Source: Corynebacterium fournieri
Lineage (GTDB): Bacteria > Actinomycetota > Actinomycetes > Mycobacteriales > Mycobacteriaceae
DNA length: 64,000 nucleotides
Assembly (NCBI RefSeq): GCF_030408775.1
Contig: NZ_CP047210.1
Coordinates: 558,001 to 622,000, forward strand
Reading direction: 5' to 3'
Below the pieces are notes generated by a model. It ran no database searches. It was not told the DNA's origin and worked only from the letters and a program-made list of their open reading frames with translations. Below are positions 25,307-36,574 of this stretch, piece after piece; position 1 is the first letter of the stretch; every line of letters begins with the position of its first letter. The translations under genes and the position numbers were made by a program.

Positions 25307-26212
25307 CTAGACCGTCATCGGCCCTGTGCGGGTGGGGTGGCCCAGCGGCTCCACGTGCACGATCGTCTCCGCGCCGCCGAGCGCAGCCGCCACTCCTTCC
25401 TCGATGGCGTCGGCGTGGTCGTGCGCGGTGTCGACTGTCCAGCCGCCCGGGACCTGCATGACCAAGTTGACCATGCGCTCGCGCCCGGCCGCTGTGGTGC
25501 GCACGGAGGTAAACCTCACGCCGTGGTCCTTGGCGTACTCGTCGAGATAGTTGTGGACGGTGGCGGTTTCTTCCTCCGGCAGCGCCTCGGAGAGCAGCCC
25601 CTGGATCGCGCCCTTGAGCAGCTTGTAGCCGGTGAACAAGATGTTCAGGCCCACAACCAGTGCCACAATCGGGTCGAGCGGCTGCCAGCCGGTCAGCCAC
25701 ACCAGGAACATGCCGACGATGACGCCGACGGTGGTCCACACGTCCGTGAGCAGGTGGTGGCCGTCCGCGTCGAGGGTAGTGGAGCGGTACTTCTTGCCTG
25801 CGCGGATGAGGACCACGCCGACCACGCCGTTGACTACGGTGGCCACGATGGAAAAGGCCAGGCCGATGCCCAGCTGCTCCACGGGCACGGGGTGAATCAG
25901 CCGGTCCACGGCGGTGACGATGATGGCCACAGAAGCCAGCAAGATCAGCGACCCCTCCACCTGGGCGGAGAAGTACTCGGCACGGGAGTGGCCGAAGTTA
26001 TGGTTCGCGTCCGCGGGTTTTGCCGACAGCTTCAACGCCCACAGGCCCACTGCCGCGGCGATGAGGTTGATACCGGATTCAATCGCGTCCGACAGGAACC
26101 CCACGGAACCGGTGACCCATGCTGCGGTGGCCTTCAACGCAATGGTCAGCACGGCCGCCGCGATGGAAAGCCACATGAAGCGCTCGAGCAATTTCTGTTC
26201 GTTCGACACCAC
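25307..26212 (-). CDS. Cation diffusion facilitator (CDF) family transporter
   Basis: A 301-residue protein, six membrane helices plus a cytoplasmic dimerisation domain, exporting Zn2+, Co2+ or Fe2+/Mn2+ in exchange for protons. GTG 26212 has AGAGGA 9 nt upstream and opens the conserved region (VVSNEQKLLERFMWLS). Metal-site residues sit in FLSDAIESGIN (helix 2, with S/D-x-x-x-E in place of the usual HxxxD, an iron/manganese-type hint) and HHLLTDVWTT (helix 5). The C-terminal ZT_dimer part includes VTAVDRL and HDHADAIEEGV. Confidence 0.9.
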   Translation of the reverse strand: MVSNEQKLLERFMWLSIAAAVLTIALKATAAWVTGSVGFLSDAIESGINLIAAAVGLWALKLSAKPADANHNFGHSRAEYFSAQVEGSLILLASVAIIVTAVDRLIHPVPVEQLGIGLAFSIVATVVNGVVGVVLIRAGKKYRSTTLDADGHHLLTDVWTTVGVIVGMFLVWLTGWQPLDPIVALVVGLNILFTGYKLLKGAIQGLLSEALPEEETATVHNYLDEYAKDHGVRFTSVRTTAAGRERMVNLVMQVPGGWTVDTAHDHADAIEEGVAAALGGAETIVHVEPLGHPTRTGPMTV

Positions 26213-26321
26213 GTGAAATCGTCCTCTCAACCCCATTTTCCGGGGACTTATCTTAGCAAGCCGGTACCGTGGTGCGGACATACAGCAAATTCATCAACAA
26301 AGCTTGGAAGGTGTGTTCCTC

Positions 26322-26489
26322 ATGGGCCGTTGGGTCGTTGCCATTGCTGGCGCCGTTGTCGGCGCGTTGTTTTTCGGTTGGTTGCTGCAGATGCTGGGGG
26401 TGACCGGAATCCTCTACACCGTCGGGGTGCTGGTGGGCTCCGCCGTGACGTCGTCTGCGGCAGGCGCGCTGATCAAGCCGGGCCGCTAA
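26322..26489 (+). CDS. Small membrane protein (55 aa), GlsB/YeaQ-like
   Basis: ATG 26322 with GGAAGG 10 nt upstream. The product (MGRWVVAIAGAVVGALFFGW...GVLVGSAVTSSAAGALIKPG) has two hydrophobic, glycine-rich helices like the transglycosylase-associated/GlsB family of stress-induced small membrane proteins. It lies between the divergent CDF gene and the BCCT transporter, 46 bp before the latter. The family call is tentative. Confidence 0.65.
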   Translation: MGRWVVAIAGAVVGALFFGWLLQMLGVTGILYTVGVLVGSAVTSSAAGALIKPGR

Positions 26490-26535
26490 CGCCGCTATTT
26501 CGAACCTTTTCTCTCATCTCCAGTTAGGACTCCGC

Positions 26536-28275
26536 ATGGCGCGCACACGCCGTTTGCAATCCGATCCCCTTATTTTCTTCACCGCTCTCGGCTTCATTTT
26601 GGTCTTCGTGGGTGTCACGCTGGCGTTCGGCGACCAGGCGCGGCAAACATACGCCGCCATCTCCGGTTGGCTGATGGACCACTTCACGTGGCTCTACATC
26701 GGCGGCATTTCCGCCACGCTGGTGTTTCTCATCTGCGTATTCGTCTCCCGTTACGGCAACTTGCGCCTGGGCGACGATGACGATGAGCCGGAGTATTCCT
26801 ACCCGGTGTGGTTCGCCATGCTTTTTGCCGCCGGCATGGGCGCGACGCTGTTGTTCTGGGGCGCGGCCGAGCCGCTCAACCACGCCTACAACCCGCCGCG
26901 CGGCGGGTACGAATCCATGAGCCGCGACGCGATCATCCAGGCGTTCCAGTTCACCTACTACCACTTCGGTATCCACATGTGGGTCATCTTCACCCTGCCG
27001 GGGCTGGCCGTAGGTTACTTCGTCTATAAGCGAAAGATGCCCGCGCGAATGTCGTCGATGTTCGCGCCGCTGCTCGGAGGCAAGGTCTACGAAGCGCCGG
27101 GCAAGCTTCTCGACGCCTTAGGCATCATCGGCACCGTCTTCGGCCTCGCCGTCTCCGTTGGTCTCGGCGTGCTGCAGGTCTCTGCGGGCATGAACATTCT
27201 TTGGGACGTCCCTCTGGTGACCCCCGTGCAGATCGCCATCATCTGCGCTATCACACTGGCCGCCTCCATCTCGGTGGCCACCGGCCTGGACAAAGGCGTG
27301 AAAATCCTGTCCAACCTGAACATCGCCGGCACCGTGCTGCTGATGATCTTCGTGCTGGTCACCGGCCCCACGCTGAAGCTATTAGGCCAGATCACCGAAT
27401 CCTTCGGCATCTACGCCCAGTCGCTGCCGGAGCTGATGTTTTGGGTTGACTCCTACAACGACAACCCGGGCTGGCACGCCACCTGGACTGCCTTCTACTG
27501 GGCGTGGACGATTTGCTGGTCGCCGTTCGTGGGCATGTTCTTCGCCCGCATCTCCCGCGGCCGCAGCGTCCGCGAGTTCATCGGCGGCACGCTGCTGTTG
27601 CCCACCACGTTCGACCTGCTCTGGTTCTCCATCTTCGGCCGCGCCGCCATCGACATGGAAGAGCAGAACCCCGGCGTGCTGACCAAGCCGGTCGTCGAGG
27701 ACGGCGACACGCCGCAGGCACTGTTTACCCTGCTGGCGGACTACCCGCTCTACACTGTCACCGGAGCCCTGGCACTGGTGGTGATCGTGTTCTACTTTGT
27801 CACCTCCATGGACTCCGCCGCGATGGTGCTGGACATGTTCGCCTCCGGCGAGGAGAACAAGTCGCCCACCTACTACCGGGTCGGCTGGGTCGTCGCCGTC
27901 GGGCTGGTCACCGGCGCGCTGCTGTTTATCAACGACTCCGGCATCGACGCGCTGCAGCAAGTGGTGATCATCATCGCCCTGCCGTTCTTCTTCATGTACT
28001 TCATCATGATGTACTCGCTGGTCAAGGCGATGAACGACGATTCCGCAGCGGCACGCAAGACCCGCTCGCGCACCTGGGAGAAAACCGATACGGCGGAAAA
28101 GCTCGAGGAGGGCGAGAACAAGCCCGCGCCGGGCTACGACTCGCAAGGAAACGAGGTGGAGCGCCCCGAGCTGGAGTACGACGCGGAGGACGACTCCTGG
28201 AAGTTCCCGGAAGGCTTCCGCCTCGACCGCAGCGGCGAGAGCGAGACGCTTGTCGACGAGCGGCGTCCCGACTAG
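26536..28275 (+). CDS. BCCT-family osmolyte transporter (betaine/ectoine/proline type)
   Basis: A 579-residue protein with 12 helices. BCCT signatures: the glycine stretch and aromatic box GMGATLLFWGAAEPLNHAYN, IHMWVIFTLPGLAVGYFVY, and helix 8 WTAFYWAWTICWSPFVGMFF with ARISRGRSVREF. The hydrophilic C-terminal tail (about 80 residues, WEKTDTAEKLEEGENKPAPG) is acidic rather than the basic osmosensing tail of BetP. It may be an EctP/LcoP-type system, active without the BetP-style C-terminal sensor. Imports compatible solutes with Na+. Confidence 0.9.
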   Translation: MARTRRLQSDPLIFFTALGFILVFVGVTLAFGDQARQTYAAISGWLMDHFTWLYIGGISATLVFLICVFVSRYGNLRLGDDDDEPEYSYPVWFAMLFAAGMGATLLFWGAAEPLNHAYNPPRGGYESMSRDAIIQAFQFTYYHFGIHMWVIFTLPGLAVGYFVYKRKMPARMSSMFAPLLGGKVYEAPGKLLDALGIIGTVFGLAVSVGLGVLQVSAGMNILWDVPLVTPVQIAIICAITLAASISVATGLDKGVKILSNLNIAGTVLLMIFVLVTGPTLKLLGQITESFGIYAQSLPELMFWVDSYNDNPGWHATWTAFYWAWTICWSPFVGMFFARISRGRSVREFIGGTLLLPTTFDLLWFSIFGRAAIDMEEQNPGVLTKPVVEDGDTPQALFTLLADYPLYTVTGALALVVIVFYFVTSMDSAAMVLDMFASGEENKSPTYYRVGWVVAVGLVTGALLFINDSGIDALQQVVIIIALPFFFMYFIMMYSLVKAMNDDSAAARKTRSRTWEKTDTAEKLEEGENKPAPGYDSQGNEVERPELEYDAEDDSWKFPEGFRLDRSGESETLVDERRPD

Positions 28276-28278
28276 CCG

Positions 28279-28716
28279 CTACTGCCCGCGCTGCAGCCGC
28301 ATCCGGCGGTGCGGGATTCCGGTGTCGAGGAACTCGTCGCCCTCGGCAACCAAGCCGAACTGCTCGTAGTAGCCCACCAGCCCAGCCTGGGCCTCGACGA
28401 CGAGATCGCCGGGGAAGCGCTCGGAGTACTCGATGCCGGCGCGCACAATCTGCGGGCCGAGCCCAGAGCCGCGGTGGTCGGGGTGGACCACAAACCGGCC
28501 GAAGCGCGAGCCGGTGCCGGTGGGGAAGACGCGACCGCAGCCGACCACGGTATCGCCGTCGCAAGCGAGGATGTGGCGGGTGTCCGGGTGCGCGTCTTGG
28601 TCGTCGATTTCGTTGAAGGGGCAGTTCTGCTCCGCCACGAAGACGTCCACGCGCAGCTTGTACAGCTGGTGGATCTCAAGCGGCGTCATCTCATGCAGTG
28701 ACTTGAGGCTGATCAT
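28279..28716 (-). CDS. GNAT family N-acetyltransferase (ElaA-like)
   Basis: A 145-residue protein from ATG 28716 (AAGGA at 12 nt). The N-terminal LYKLRVDVFVAEQNCPFNEI is the ElaA/GNAT entry motif; the acetyl-CoA binding loop is FVVHPDHRGSGLGPQIVRAG, followed by LVVEAQAGLVGYYEQFG and the closing GIPHRRMRL. It overlaps the end of the upstream DUF418 gene by 26 bp. Substrate unknown. Confidence 0.88.
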   Translation of the reverse strand: MISLKSLHEMTPLEIHQLYKLRVDVFVAEQNCPFNEIDDQDAHPDTRHILACDGDTVVGCGRVFPTGTGSRFGRFVVHPDHRGSGLGPQIVRAGIEYSERFPGDLVVEAQAGLVGYYEQFGLVAEGDEFLDTGIPHRRMRLQRGQ

Positions 28717-29929
28717 ATTTCGGCTCAATCCTTCCTGTCTTGCCGTAGGAAAGGTGTCGGTGCGCCCACTCGAAGGGGCCTTGCTTGCCCGCGCGCTCCA
28801 GGGCCACCGCGAGGAGCAGGCTGATTGCCCAGACGGCGAAGCCGATGAGCAGCTTGCCGGTCACCGAGGCTTCGAGGCCGATGCCCAGAAACGCCGGCGT
28901 GCACAGCAGGATAAACAGCACGGATTGCGCCAGGTAGCCGGACATGGAGCGCTTGCCCAAGGCGACGAAGGCGCGGGCCCAGCCAGGGACCTCGTTGTGC
29001 AGCCGGTCCGTAGCCAGCGCCAGCGCCGCCAGGATGCCGGGCCCGGTGAGATACCCCACTGCCTGGTTGAGTACGAAAAACGGCATCTCCCACTCGGCGG
29101 GCAATACGCCGGCGGCGGCCAGGCCCCAGGGCAGGCCGACGCACAGCACGATCAGCCCGGTGATCACGGTCCAGGTGGTGAGGGTGCGCCGGTGCGCGGC
29201 GACGTCGACAAGCACCCGCTCCCGCGCCCACACGTATCCGATGAGGGCCAGCGCCAACAGCTGGAGCGCTGCGAACGGCTGCAGCCCAAGCATGCCTACC
29301 GCCATAGAGAAGTTGGAGGAAAAGTACGCGGCCGGGGTGTCCAAGGTGATGGTGGGGTCCGATTCGATGAAGCCCTCGGTGGCATCGAAGTACACGGACG
29401 CTACCGCGCCGAATGTGCCGAAGGCGGTGAACAGGCCGAGGATGATGTAGGCGATGATGCGCAGCGTTTTCGAGCTCAGCGTGAGCATGGCGGCCAGCGC
29501 GATGCCCACCAACCCGTAGGTGAGCATGATGTCGCCGTAGAACAGCAAGAAACTGTGGGCGAGGCCGAACAGCGCGAGGAAGCCATAGCGGCGCCACAGC
29601 ACGCGCCGGGCCTGCTTGGCGGGGTAGTGCTTACGGTAGAGGCTGGCGGCGACGAGCCCGAAGCCGAAGCCCAGCAGCGTGGAAAACATGGGCAGGCCGC
29701 GCACGTGGATGAACATGGCGGCGAACACCGCGCCGAACTGGTCGAGCACGCTGTCGGGGCGCACGCCGCCGACGGACCAGCCGACGCGGGACTGGTCCTC
29801 CGACCAGTCGTTGATGATCCAAGCTTGGGCGACGTTGGCCATGGCGATGCCAAGCAGCGCGGTGCCGCGGGCGAGGTCGGGAACGATCAGGCGGGGTTGC
29901 GTGGCTGTGTGCTGTCGGCTGTCGTGCAT
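28691..29929 (-). CDS. DUF418 domain-containing membrane protein
   Basis: A 412-residue protein with about 10 helices. It begins with the family motif LIVPDLARGTALLGIAMANV; the C-terminal DUF418 segment is GKRSMSGYLAQSVLFILLCT...GPFEWAHRHLSYGK, where the W-x-x-R-x-L-x-Y/T-Y/G pattern ends the domain. Function unknown; possibly transport or acyl transfer of small molecules. Divergent from the secreted protease. Confidence 0.88.
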   Translation of the reverse strand: MHDSRQHTATQPRLIVPDLARGTALLGIAMANVAQAWIINDWSEDQSRVGWSVGGVRPDSVLDQFGAVFAAMFIHVRGLPMFSTLLGFGFGLVAASLYRKHYPAKQARRVLWRRYGFLALFGLAHSFLLFYGDIMLTYGLVGIALAAMLTLSSKTLRIIAYIILGLFTAFGTFGAVASVYFDATEGFIESDPTITLDTPAAYFSSNFSMAVGMLGLQPFAALQLLALALIGYVWARERVLVDVAAHRRTLTTWTVITGLIVLCVGLPWGLAAAGVLPAEWEMPFFVLNQAVGYLTGPGILAALALATDRLHNEVPGWARAFVALGKRSMSGYLAQSVLFILLCTPAFLGIGLEASVTGKLLIGFAVWAISLLLAVALERAGKQGPFEWAHRHLSYGKTGRIEPKYDQPQVTA

Positions 29930-30062
29930 GGGCGATAAGTTACCCGACTGCGGGGGAGCGGGCTACGTGCGCGGAAGCTGTGCCGAAGCGCTCCCAAAGC
30001 CGAAAGAGATGTGGTTGAATATCTCTGTTGTTACTCATGTTGCCAATGTGATTGGGGAAATT

Positions 30063-30920
30063 ATGCGCCGTTCGCCCGCCGCTCGCCTTCTCGCCGCCAC
30101 GATGCTGCTTGTGACCTCGGTGGTCGCAGGCAGCCCAGCGGCGCACGCCCAAGAAGCGGAGGCACCGGTCGGCGACGTGCTCAACTACGTCTGGCGCACC
30201 GATCCGGTGTCCAAGACGCTGGCGGCCAAGCCGCTGGCAGACAAAGTGCTGCACCGCGTGCCCGGCTCGTTTTTCGACGCCCCGCGCACACCCCCGGAGG
30301 CGGAGGACGCGATGCGCCACGGCCGCGCCCTCTATGGCCCGAGCACCCCGCTCTACGTCGGCTCCGAGCCCGGCAAGGAAGTCATGTGCACCACCACCGC
30401 GGCCGGCTACAACGACCGCGGGGAGAAGATCGCCATCACCGCCGGGCACTGCGGCAAGGTGGGCGACGCGGTGAGCTCCGCGGACGCCTGGCAGCTCGGC
30501 CGCACCGGCACCATCACACACGTCAATCCGCAGCTGGACTACGCGGTGATCACCCTGGGTGCGAACACGGAGGTCACCCGCTCCTACAACGGTGTGACCG
30601 TCAACCACCTCGGCGGCGCGCCAGTGCGTCCCGGCGGCGTGGTGTGCAAAACGGGCGTGGCCTCCGGCACCACCTGCGGCTACACCTTCAGCGACTGGGA
30701 GGCGCGCAACACCAACCACGTCTGCGCCATGCAGGGCGATTCCGGCGCGCCGCTGATGGTGGACGACCGCGTCATCGGCCTGGTCAGCGGCGGTATCTGG
30801 GGCCCGCCGCTGAACGTGGCGTGCCGTACGCCGCTGCAGGGGCCCATCCACGCGCCGACAGCCGCGCTGCGCATGGACTCGGTGCTGGCAGACATCCCGG
30901 GCGGGTTCCGCCTGCCTTAG
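30063..30920 (+). CDS. Secreted trypsin-like (S1) serine protease
   Basis: A 285-residue protein. ATG 30063 opens a signal peptide (MRRSPAARLLAATMLLVTSV..., cleavage after AHA near residue 29), then an approximately 50-residue pro-region and a chymotrypsin fold with the triad His129 (ITAGHCG), Asp159 (PQLDYAVITLG) and Ser227 (MQGDSGAPL). Cysteines in CTTTAAG/HCG and VCKTGVASGTTCGY can pair. It resembles alpha-lytic/streptogrisin-type proteases found in corynebacterial secretomes. Monocistronic, convergent with the phosphatase gene (4-bp overlap). Confidence 0.9.
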   Translation: MRRSPAARLLAATMLLVTSVVAGSPAAHAQEAEAPVGDVLNYVWRTDPVSKTLAAKPLADKVLHRVPGSFFDAPRTPPEAEDAMRHGRALYGPSTPLYVGSEPGKEVMCTTTAAGYNDRGEKIAITAGHCGKVGDAVSSADAWQLGRTGTITHVNPQLDYAVITLGANTEVTRSYNGVTVNHLGGAPVRPGGVVCKTGVASGTTCGYTFSDWEARNTNHVCAMQGDSGAPLMVDDRVIGLVSGGIWGPPLNVACRTPLQGPIHAPTAALRMDSVLADIPGGFRLP

Positions 30921-31717
30921 CTCTCCAGGGCTGCGATTACGTCGGCGACCATCCGTGGGTTGCCGGCAACGCACCAGGTCACCCCGCCTGCGTCGACTTT
31001 CTCGGCCCGCCCGCCCACGGCCTCAACGAGCGCCTTGCCGGGCAGCCAATCCCAGTCCGCCACGCTGTGCTGCAGCCACGCGCCCATCTGGCCCGAGGCG
31101 ATGTTGGCCAGGTCCACAGAACCGGCCCCCATCATGCGGATTGTCGCCGCCTCGCGCACGGGCTTGAGCCACACCTCGCGCCGCGCGTCGACGGCCATGT
31201 CCGTGGGGTGCAGGTACGTCACCAAAGCACTTTCGCTTAACGACGCCTCCGGCAACATCCCCAACTCCACCCCGTCACGCGTGGCCGTGCCGTCGACCGC
31301 CAGCCACGTCGTGTCCGTGGCGGGGCGGTGCACTGCGCCGATGGCGGGGGTGCGCGCCGAGGCGTCGTCTACAAGCGCCAGCGCGGAGCAGAAGTAGCCG
31401 GAGCCCTGCGAGAAGTTGTACGTGCCGTCCACCGGGTCGATCACCCAGGTGCGGCCGGTTTGAGAGGCGCGCGACGCGCCTTCTTCTCCGAGCACGCCGT
31501 CGTCGCCGCGCAGCGCCTCAAGCACCTCGGCGACAAACGCCTCGGCCGCACGGTCGGCGTCCGTCACCACGTCCGAAATGGACGTTTTGTAGTCCGTGCC
31601 CACGCCCTGCGCACGCATGCGCAGGGCGAGCTGGCCCGCGTGGCGCACCAACGCTTCGGCGAGCTCGGCATCGGAGTCGTTTCGGTGGTCAGAGATAAAG
31701 GCTTGCGTATCGGTCAC
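30917..31717 (-). CDS. Inositol monophosphatase family protein
   Basis: A 266-residue Mg2+-dependent, Li+-sensitive-type phosphatase. Motifs: VTDADRAAEAFV, the first metal Glu in VLGEEGAS, the metal site WVIDPVDGTYNFSQG and the second motif VADWDWLPGKALVEAVGG. It could hydrolyse inositol phosphate, histidinol phosphate or PAP. The sequence is not the HisN type I know from C. glutamicum, and the neighbourhood (next to thiC and prfB) does not decide. Substrate open. Confidence 0.9.
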   Translation of the reverse strand: MTDTQAFISDHRNDSDAELAEALVRHAGQLALRMRAQGVGTDYKTSISDVVTDADRAAEAFVAEVLEALRGDDGVLGEEGASRASQTGRTWVIDPVDGTYNFSQGSGYFCSALALVDDASARTPAIGAVHRPATDTTWLAVDGTATRDGVELGMLPEASLSESALVTYLHPTDMAVDARREVWLKPVREAATIRMMGAGSVDLANIASGQMGAWLQHSVADWDWLPGKALVEAVGGRAEKVDAGGVTWCVAGNPRMVADVIAALES

Positions 31718-31724
31718 GCGGCCA

Positions 31725-33655
<1,931 letters not shown>

Positions 33656-33715
33656 CGCAGGCCACTGTATCCCGTCTTGGCCGCCGCGTCAGGCGGTTCG
33701 CTAGACTTCCCCCTT

Positions 33716-34819
33716 ATGCAGCCGGAGACTCAAGCACGAATCAAGGACTTAAGCTCCACCCTCTCCACAATTGAGAAGGTGATGGACCTCGACGTGCTAC
33801 GTGAGCGCGCCCGCGAGCTCGAAGCGCAAGCCGGCGACCCCAGCCTGTGGGACAACCCCGCGCACGCCCAACAGGTCACCACCGAGCTTTCCAACGTGCA
33901 GGCGCGGTTGAAGAAGGTCACCTCGCTGCGCTCGCGTATCGACGACCTGCCGGTGATGTACGAACTGGCGGAAGAAGAAGGCGACGCCTCCATGGCCGAC
34001 GAGGAGCTGGCCGACGTAGCCGTGCAGATCGACTCGTTGGAAGTGCAAACCATGCTCTCCGGCGAGTACGACCAGCGCGAGGCCGTGGTGAACATCCGCT
34101 CCGGCGCCGGCGGCGTGGACGCGGCGGACTGGGCCGAGATGCTCATGCGCATGTACACCCGCTGGGCCGAAAAGGCGGGACACAAGGTGGATGTTTACGA
34201 CATCTCCTACGCCGAGGAGGCCGGCATCAAATCCGCCACCTTCGTCGTGCACGGCGAATACCTCTACGGCCAGCTCTCCGTGGAACAGGGCGCGCACCGC
34301 CTCGTGCGCATCTCTCCCTTTGACAACCAGGGCCGCCGACAGACTTCCTTCGCCGAGGTGGAGGTGCTGCCCGTGGTGGAGCAGACCGACCACATCGACA
34401 TCCCGGATTCGGACATCCGCGTCGACGTCTACCGCTCGTCCGGCCCCGGCGGGCAGAGCGTGAACACCACCGACTCCGCGGTGCGCATCACCCACATTCC
34501 CACCGGCATTGTGGTGACCTGCCAAAACGAAAAATCCCAGATTCAGAACAAGGCGTCGGCGCTCAACGTGCTGCAGTCGAAGCTGCTGGAGAAGAAGCGC
34601 CAGGAAGAAAAGGCGGAGATGGACGCGCTTGGCGCCGGCGGCAACGCCAGCTGGGGCAACCAGATGCGCTCCTACGTGCTGCACCCGTACCAGATGGTCA
34701 AAGACCTGCGCACGGAGTACGAGGTGGGCGACCCGCAGAAGGTGCTCGATGGCGACATCGACGGATTTTTGGAGGCCGGCATCCGCTGGCGCATGGCGCA
34801 GCAGCAAGAGTCCGATTAA
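33716..34819 (+). CDS. prfB: Peptide chain release factor 2 (RF2)
   Basis: A 367-residue protein. It releases peptides at UAA and UGA. The stop-codon recognition tripeptide SPF lies in [14 protein letters not shown], and the catalytic GGQ (245-247) in [20 protein letters not shown]. The gene reads in one frame from ATG 33716 with no internal UGA near codon 25, so the programmed +1 frameshift of enterobacteria is absent, as in other actinobacteria. TAGACT at 33702-33707 ends 8 nt before the ATG: likely leaderless. A hairpin follows at 34836. Confidence 0.97.
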   Translation: MQPETQARIKDLSSTLSTIEKVMDLDVLRERARELEAQAGDPSLWDNPAHAQQVTTELSNVQARLKKVTSLRSRIDDLPVMYELAEEEGDASMADEELADVAVQIDSLEVQTMLSGEYDQREAVVNIRSGAGGVDAADWAEMLMRMYTRWAEKAGHKVDVYDISYAEEAGIKSATFVVHGEYLYGQLSVEQGAHRLVRISPFDNQGRRQTSFAEVEVLPVVEQTDHIDIPDSDIRVDVYRSSGPGGQSVNTTDSAVRITHIPTGIVVTCQNEKSQIQNKASALNVLQSKLLEKKRQEEKAEMDALGAGGNASWGNQMRSYVLHPYQMVKDLRTEYEVGDPQKVLDGDIDGFLEAGIRWRMAQQQESD

Positions 34820-34835
34820 GCCGCGCAATATGAAA

Positions 34836-34866
34836 GGGCGCAGGAGCGGTTGCCGCTGCTGCGCCC
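34836..34866. terminator. Bidirectional terminator between prfB and the broken MHS transporter gene
   Basis: GGGCGCAG ... CTGCGCCC with an internal AGCGG/CCGCT extension forms a long GC stem in a convergent 61-bp gap. The T-run (TTTCAT) reads on the minus strand. Confidence 0.7.
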
Positions 34867-34880
34867 GGGGGCGGGGGACG

Positions 34881-36210
34881 TTAGGCGTCGCGAAGGTCGA
34901 TGCCCTTGGTCTCAGGCAGGATCTTCATGCTGATGAGCGTGAGCACGCACAGCACCACCACGTAGATGCCGGAGATGTGCGTTAAATCGTGGGCGGCAAA
35001 CCACTGGAAGATGTACGGGGCGGTGCCGCCGAACACGGCCACTGACAGCGAGTAAGCGAAACCGATGCTGCTGGTGCGCTGGGACGTGGGGAAGACCTCC
35101 GCCATCACCGGCGCCAGCAGCGCGCCACCCGCGGCCACCGCCACGACGGCGACGGTGGCAGCGACGAGCATGGTCCACGGCCGGGAATCGATCATGCCCA
35201 TCAGCGGGATCTGCAGCAGGCCCACCGCGATGGCGAAGGTGTACATGACTGGTTTACGGCCGATCTTGTCTGAAAGTGCGCCCCACAGCGGCAGGGCGAT
35301 CAGGCCGCAGGTCTGGGCGAAGACGGACACCCAGTACGCGCCTTGGGTGGACATGCCCTCGTGGGTGATGGCGTAGGTGGAAACGTAGGAGGTCCAGGTG
35401 TAGTGGGCCGCGGTCACGCCTGAGACCATGCCGATGACCAGCAAGATGTTGGCCCAGTTCGCGCGCGCCGGGGTCTGGGGGCGCGTCTCGGCGAGGTGGT
35501 CGTAGGAGTCCGCCCCGCCCTCCTGGATCTCGTTGAAGTGCTCCGACTACTGCATGTGGCGGCGCAGGTAGAGGGCCACGAAGGCCGCTGCCGCACCCAG
35601 CCAGAACGGGACGCGCCAGCCCCAGGCGCCGATCTGCTCGTCCGAAAGCACAAGCGAGATGATTCCGCCGAGGGTGTAGGCGATCACGGAGCCGCCGAAG
35701 ATGGACATGTAGACCAGCGAGCCCCACTTTCCGCGGCGATCGCGCGGGGCAATCTCGGGGATGTAGCTGTTGGCGGTTGCAGATTCACCGCCGTGCGCGA
35801 AGCCTTGAATCACGCGCACCAGCAGCAGGCCCACGGAGGCCCAGATGCCGATCTGCTCGTAGGTCGGCATTACGCCGATGATCACAGCGGAGACCGCCAT
35901 GATGATGATCGTCATCATGAGCACGTTCTTGCGTCCCACGCGGTCCGCGATGCGGCCGAAGACGATGCCTCCGAGCGGGCGGACCAGGAATCCGACGGCG
36001 AAGACGCCGAACGTGGCCAGCAGGGGCGGAGGTGGGGTCGGATTTGTCGAAGAAGGCGGCTGCGATAAACGGGGCGAATACAGCGTAGGAGCTCCACTCG
36101 AACCATTCGAGGAGCTGTCCGATGAGGCTGGCGCCCAGCGACTTCCTGTCGGCTGGGCGTTCCGCCGCGATATGGGTTGTGCCCAGATCAAATCGTTGTT
36201 TCGTACTTAC
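34881..36210 (-). pseudogene. MFS transporter of the metabolite:H+ symporter (MHS) type, broken
   Basis: The parts fit one ~440-residue protein. The N-terminus (STKQRFDLGTTHIAAERPAD, GQLLEWFEWSSYAVFAPFIA) is in one frame. After an extra C in a GCCCCT run near 36030 it continues as LLATFGVFAVGFLVRPLGG and GRIADRVGRKNVLMMT. A TAG amber codon (35547-35549) then stops it after LYLRRHMQ, and the same frame continues with SEHFNEIQ to the end (ILPETKGIDLRDA). Where a start is expected, 4 nt after AAGGAGG, the codon is GTA. The three lesions make a functional symporter unlikely, though the frameshift and amber codon could be single sequencing errors. Confidence 0.85.
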
Positions 36211-36486
36211 GGGTCCTCCTTCGGGCTCGGGTGCTTGAACGGAAATGTATTAGCTGGGTCACGTTCCCGGCGTGGGAATGACGCAAAACACCCAAGATCG
36301 ATTTGACAGCAGTCGCGCAGTTTGCCGAAACCGCTCTGACCAGCCCGTTCCCGTGGTTGCACCTTTAGTTGTGTGTTCGTTATGCGAACTCGAGTGCTCC
36401 ATGCGCACCCACGAACGGGGGGAGTGGCTTACCTTGCATATCGGTGGACAAGGTGCGGTTTCACAACTTTGTTAGGAAATGAGTCG

Positions 36487-36507
36487 CGCGCCACACTTTG
36501 TGGCGCG
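36487..36507. promoter_or_regulatory. Inverted repeat in the leader of the carboxylase operon
   Basis: CGCGCCAC-ACTTT-GTGGCGCG is a perfect 8-bp hairpin ending 67 nt before the start codon at 36575. No U-tract follows, so it may be an operator rather than a terminator. Another short symmetry, TTCCC-GGCGT-GGGAA, lies at 36264-36278. The rest of 36,211-36,574 shows no gene. Confidence 0.4.
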
Positions 36508-36574
36508 TACATTGAGCGCAACGGTGGCTAGCCACACGGCAGTTGCCACGGTCTGGCGTAACAAAGGAGGAGCA

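Noticed and set aside
25297-26300. TPP riboswitch ahead of the thiE operon
   Set aside because: No CTGAGA/ACCTG-type landmarks in order were found in the upstream region.
33716-33830. Programmed +1 frameshift in prfB
   Set aside because: The gene reads through without UGA near codon 25, as in other actinobacteria.
36211-36574. A gene in the gap before the carboxylase operon
   Set aside because: Short frames there have no ribosome binding site or homology; only inverted repeats are seen.
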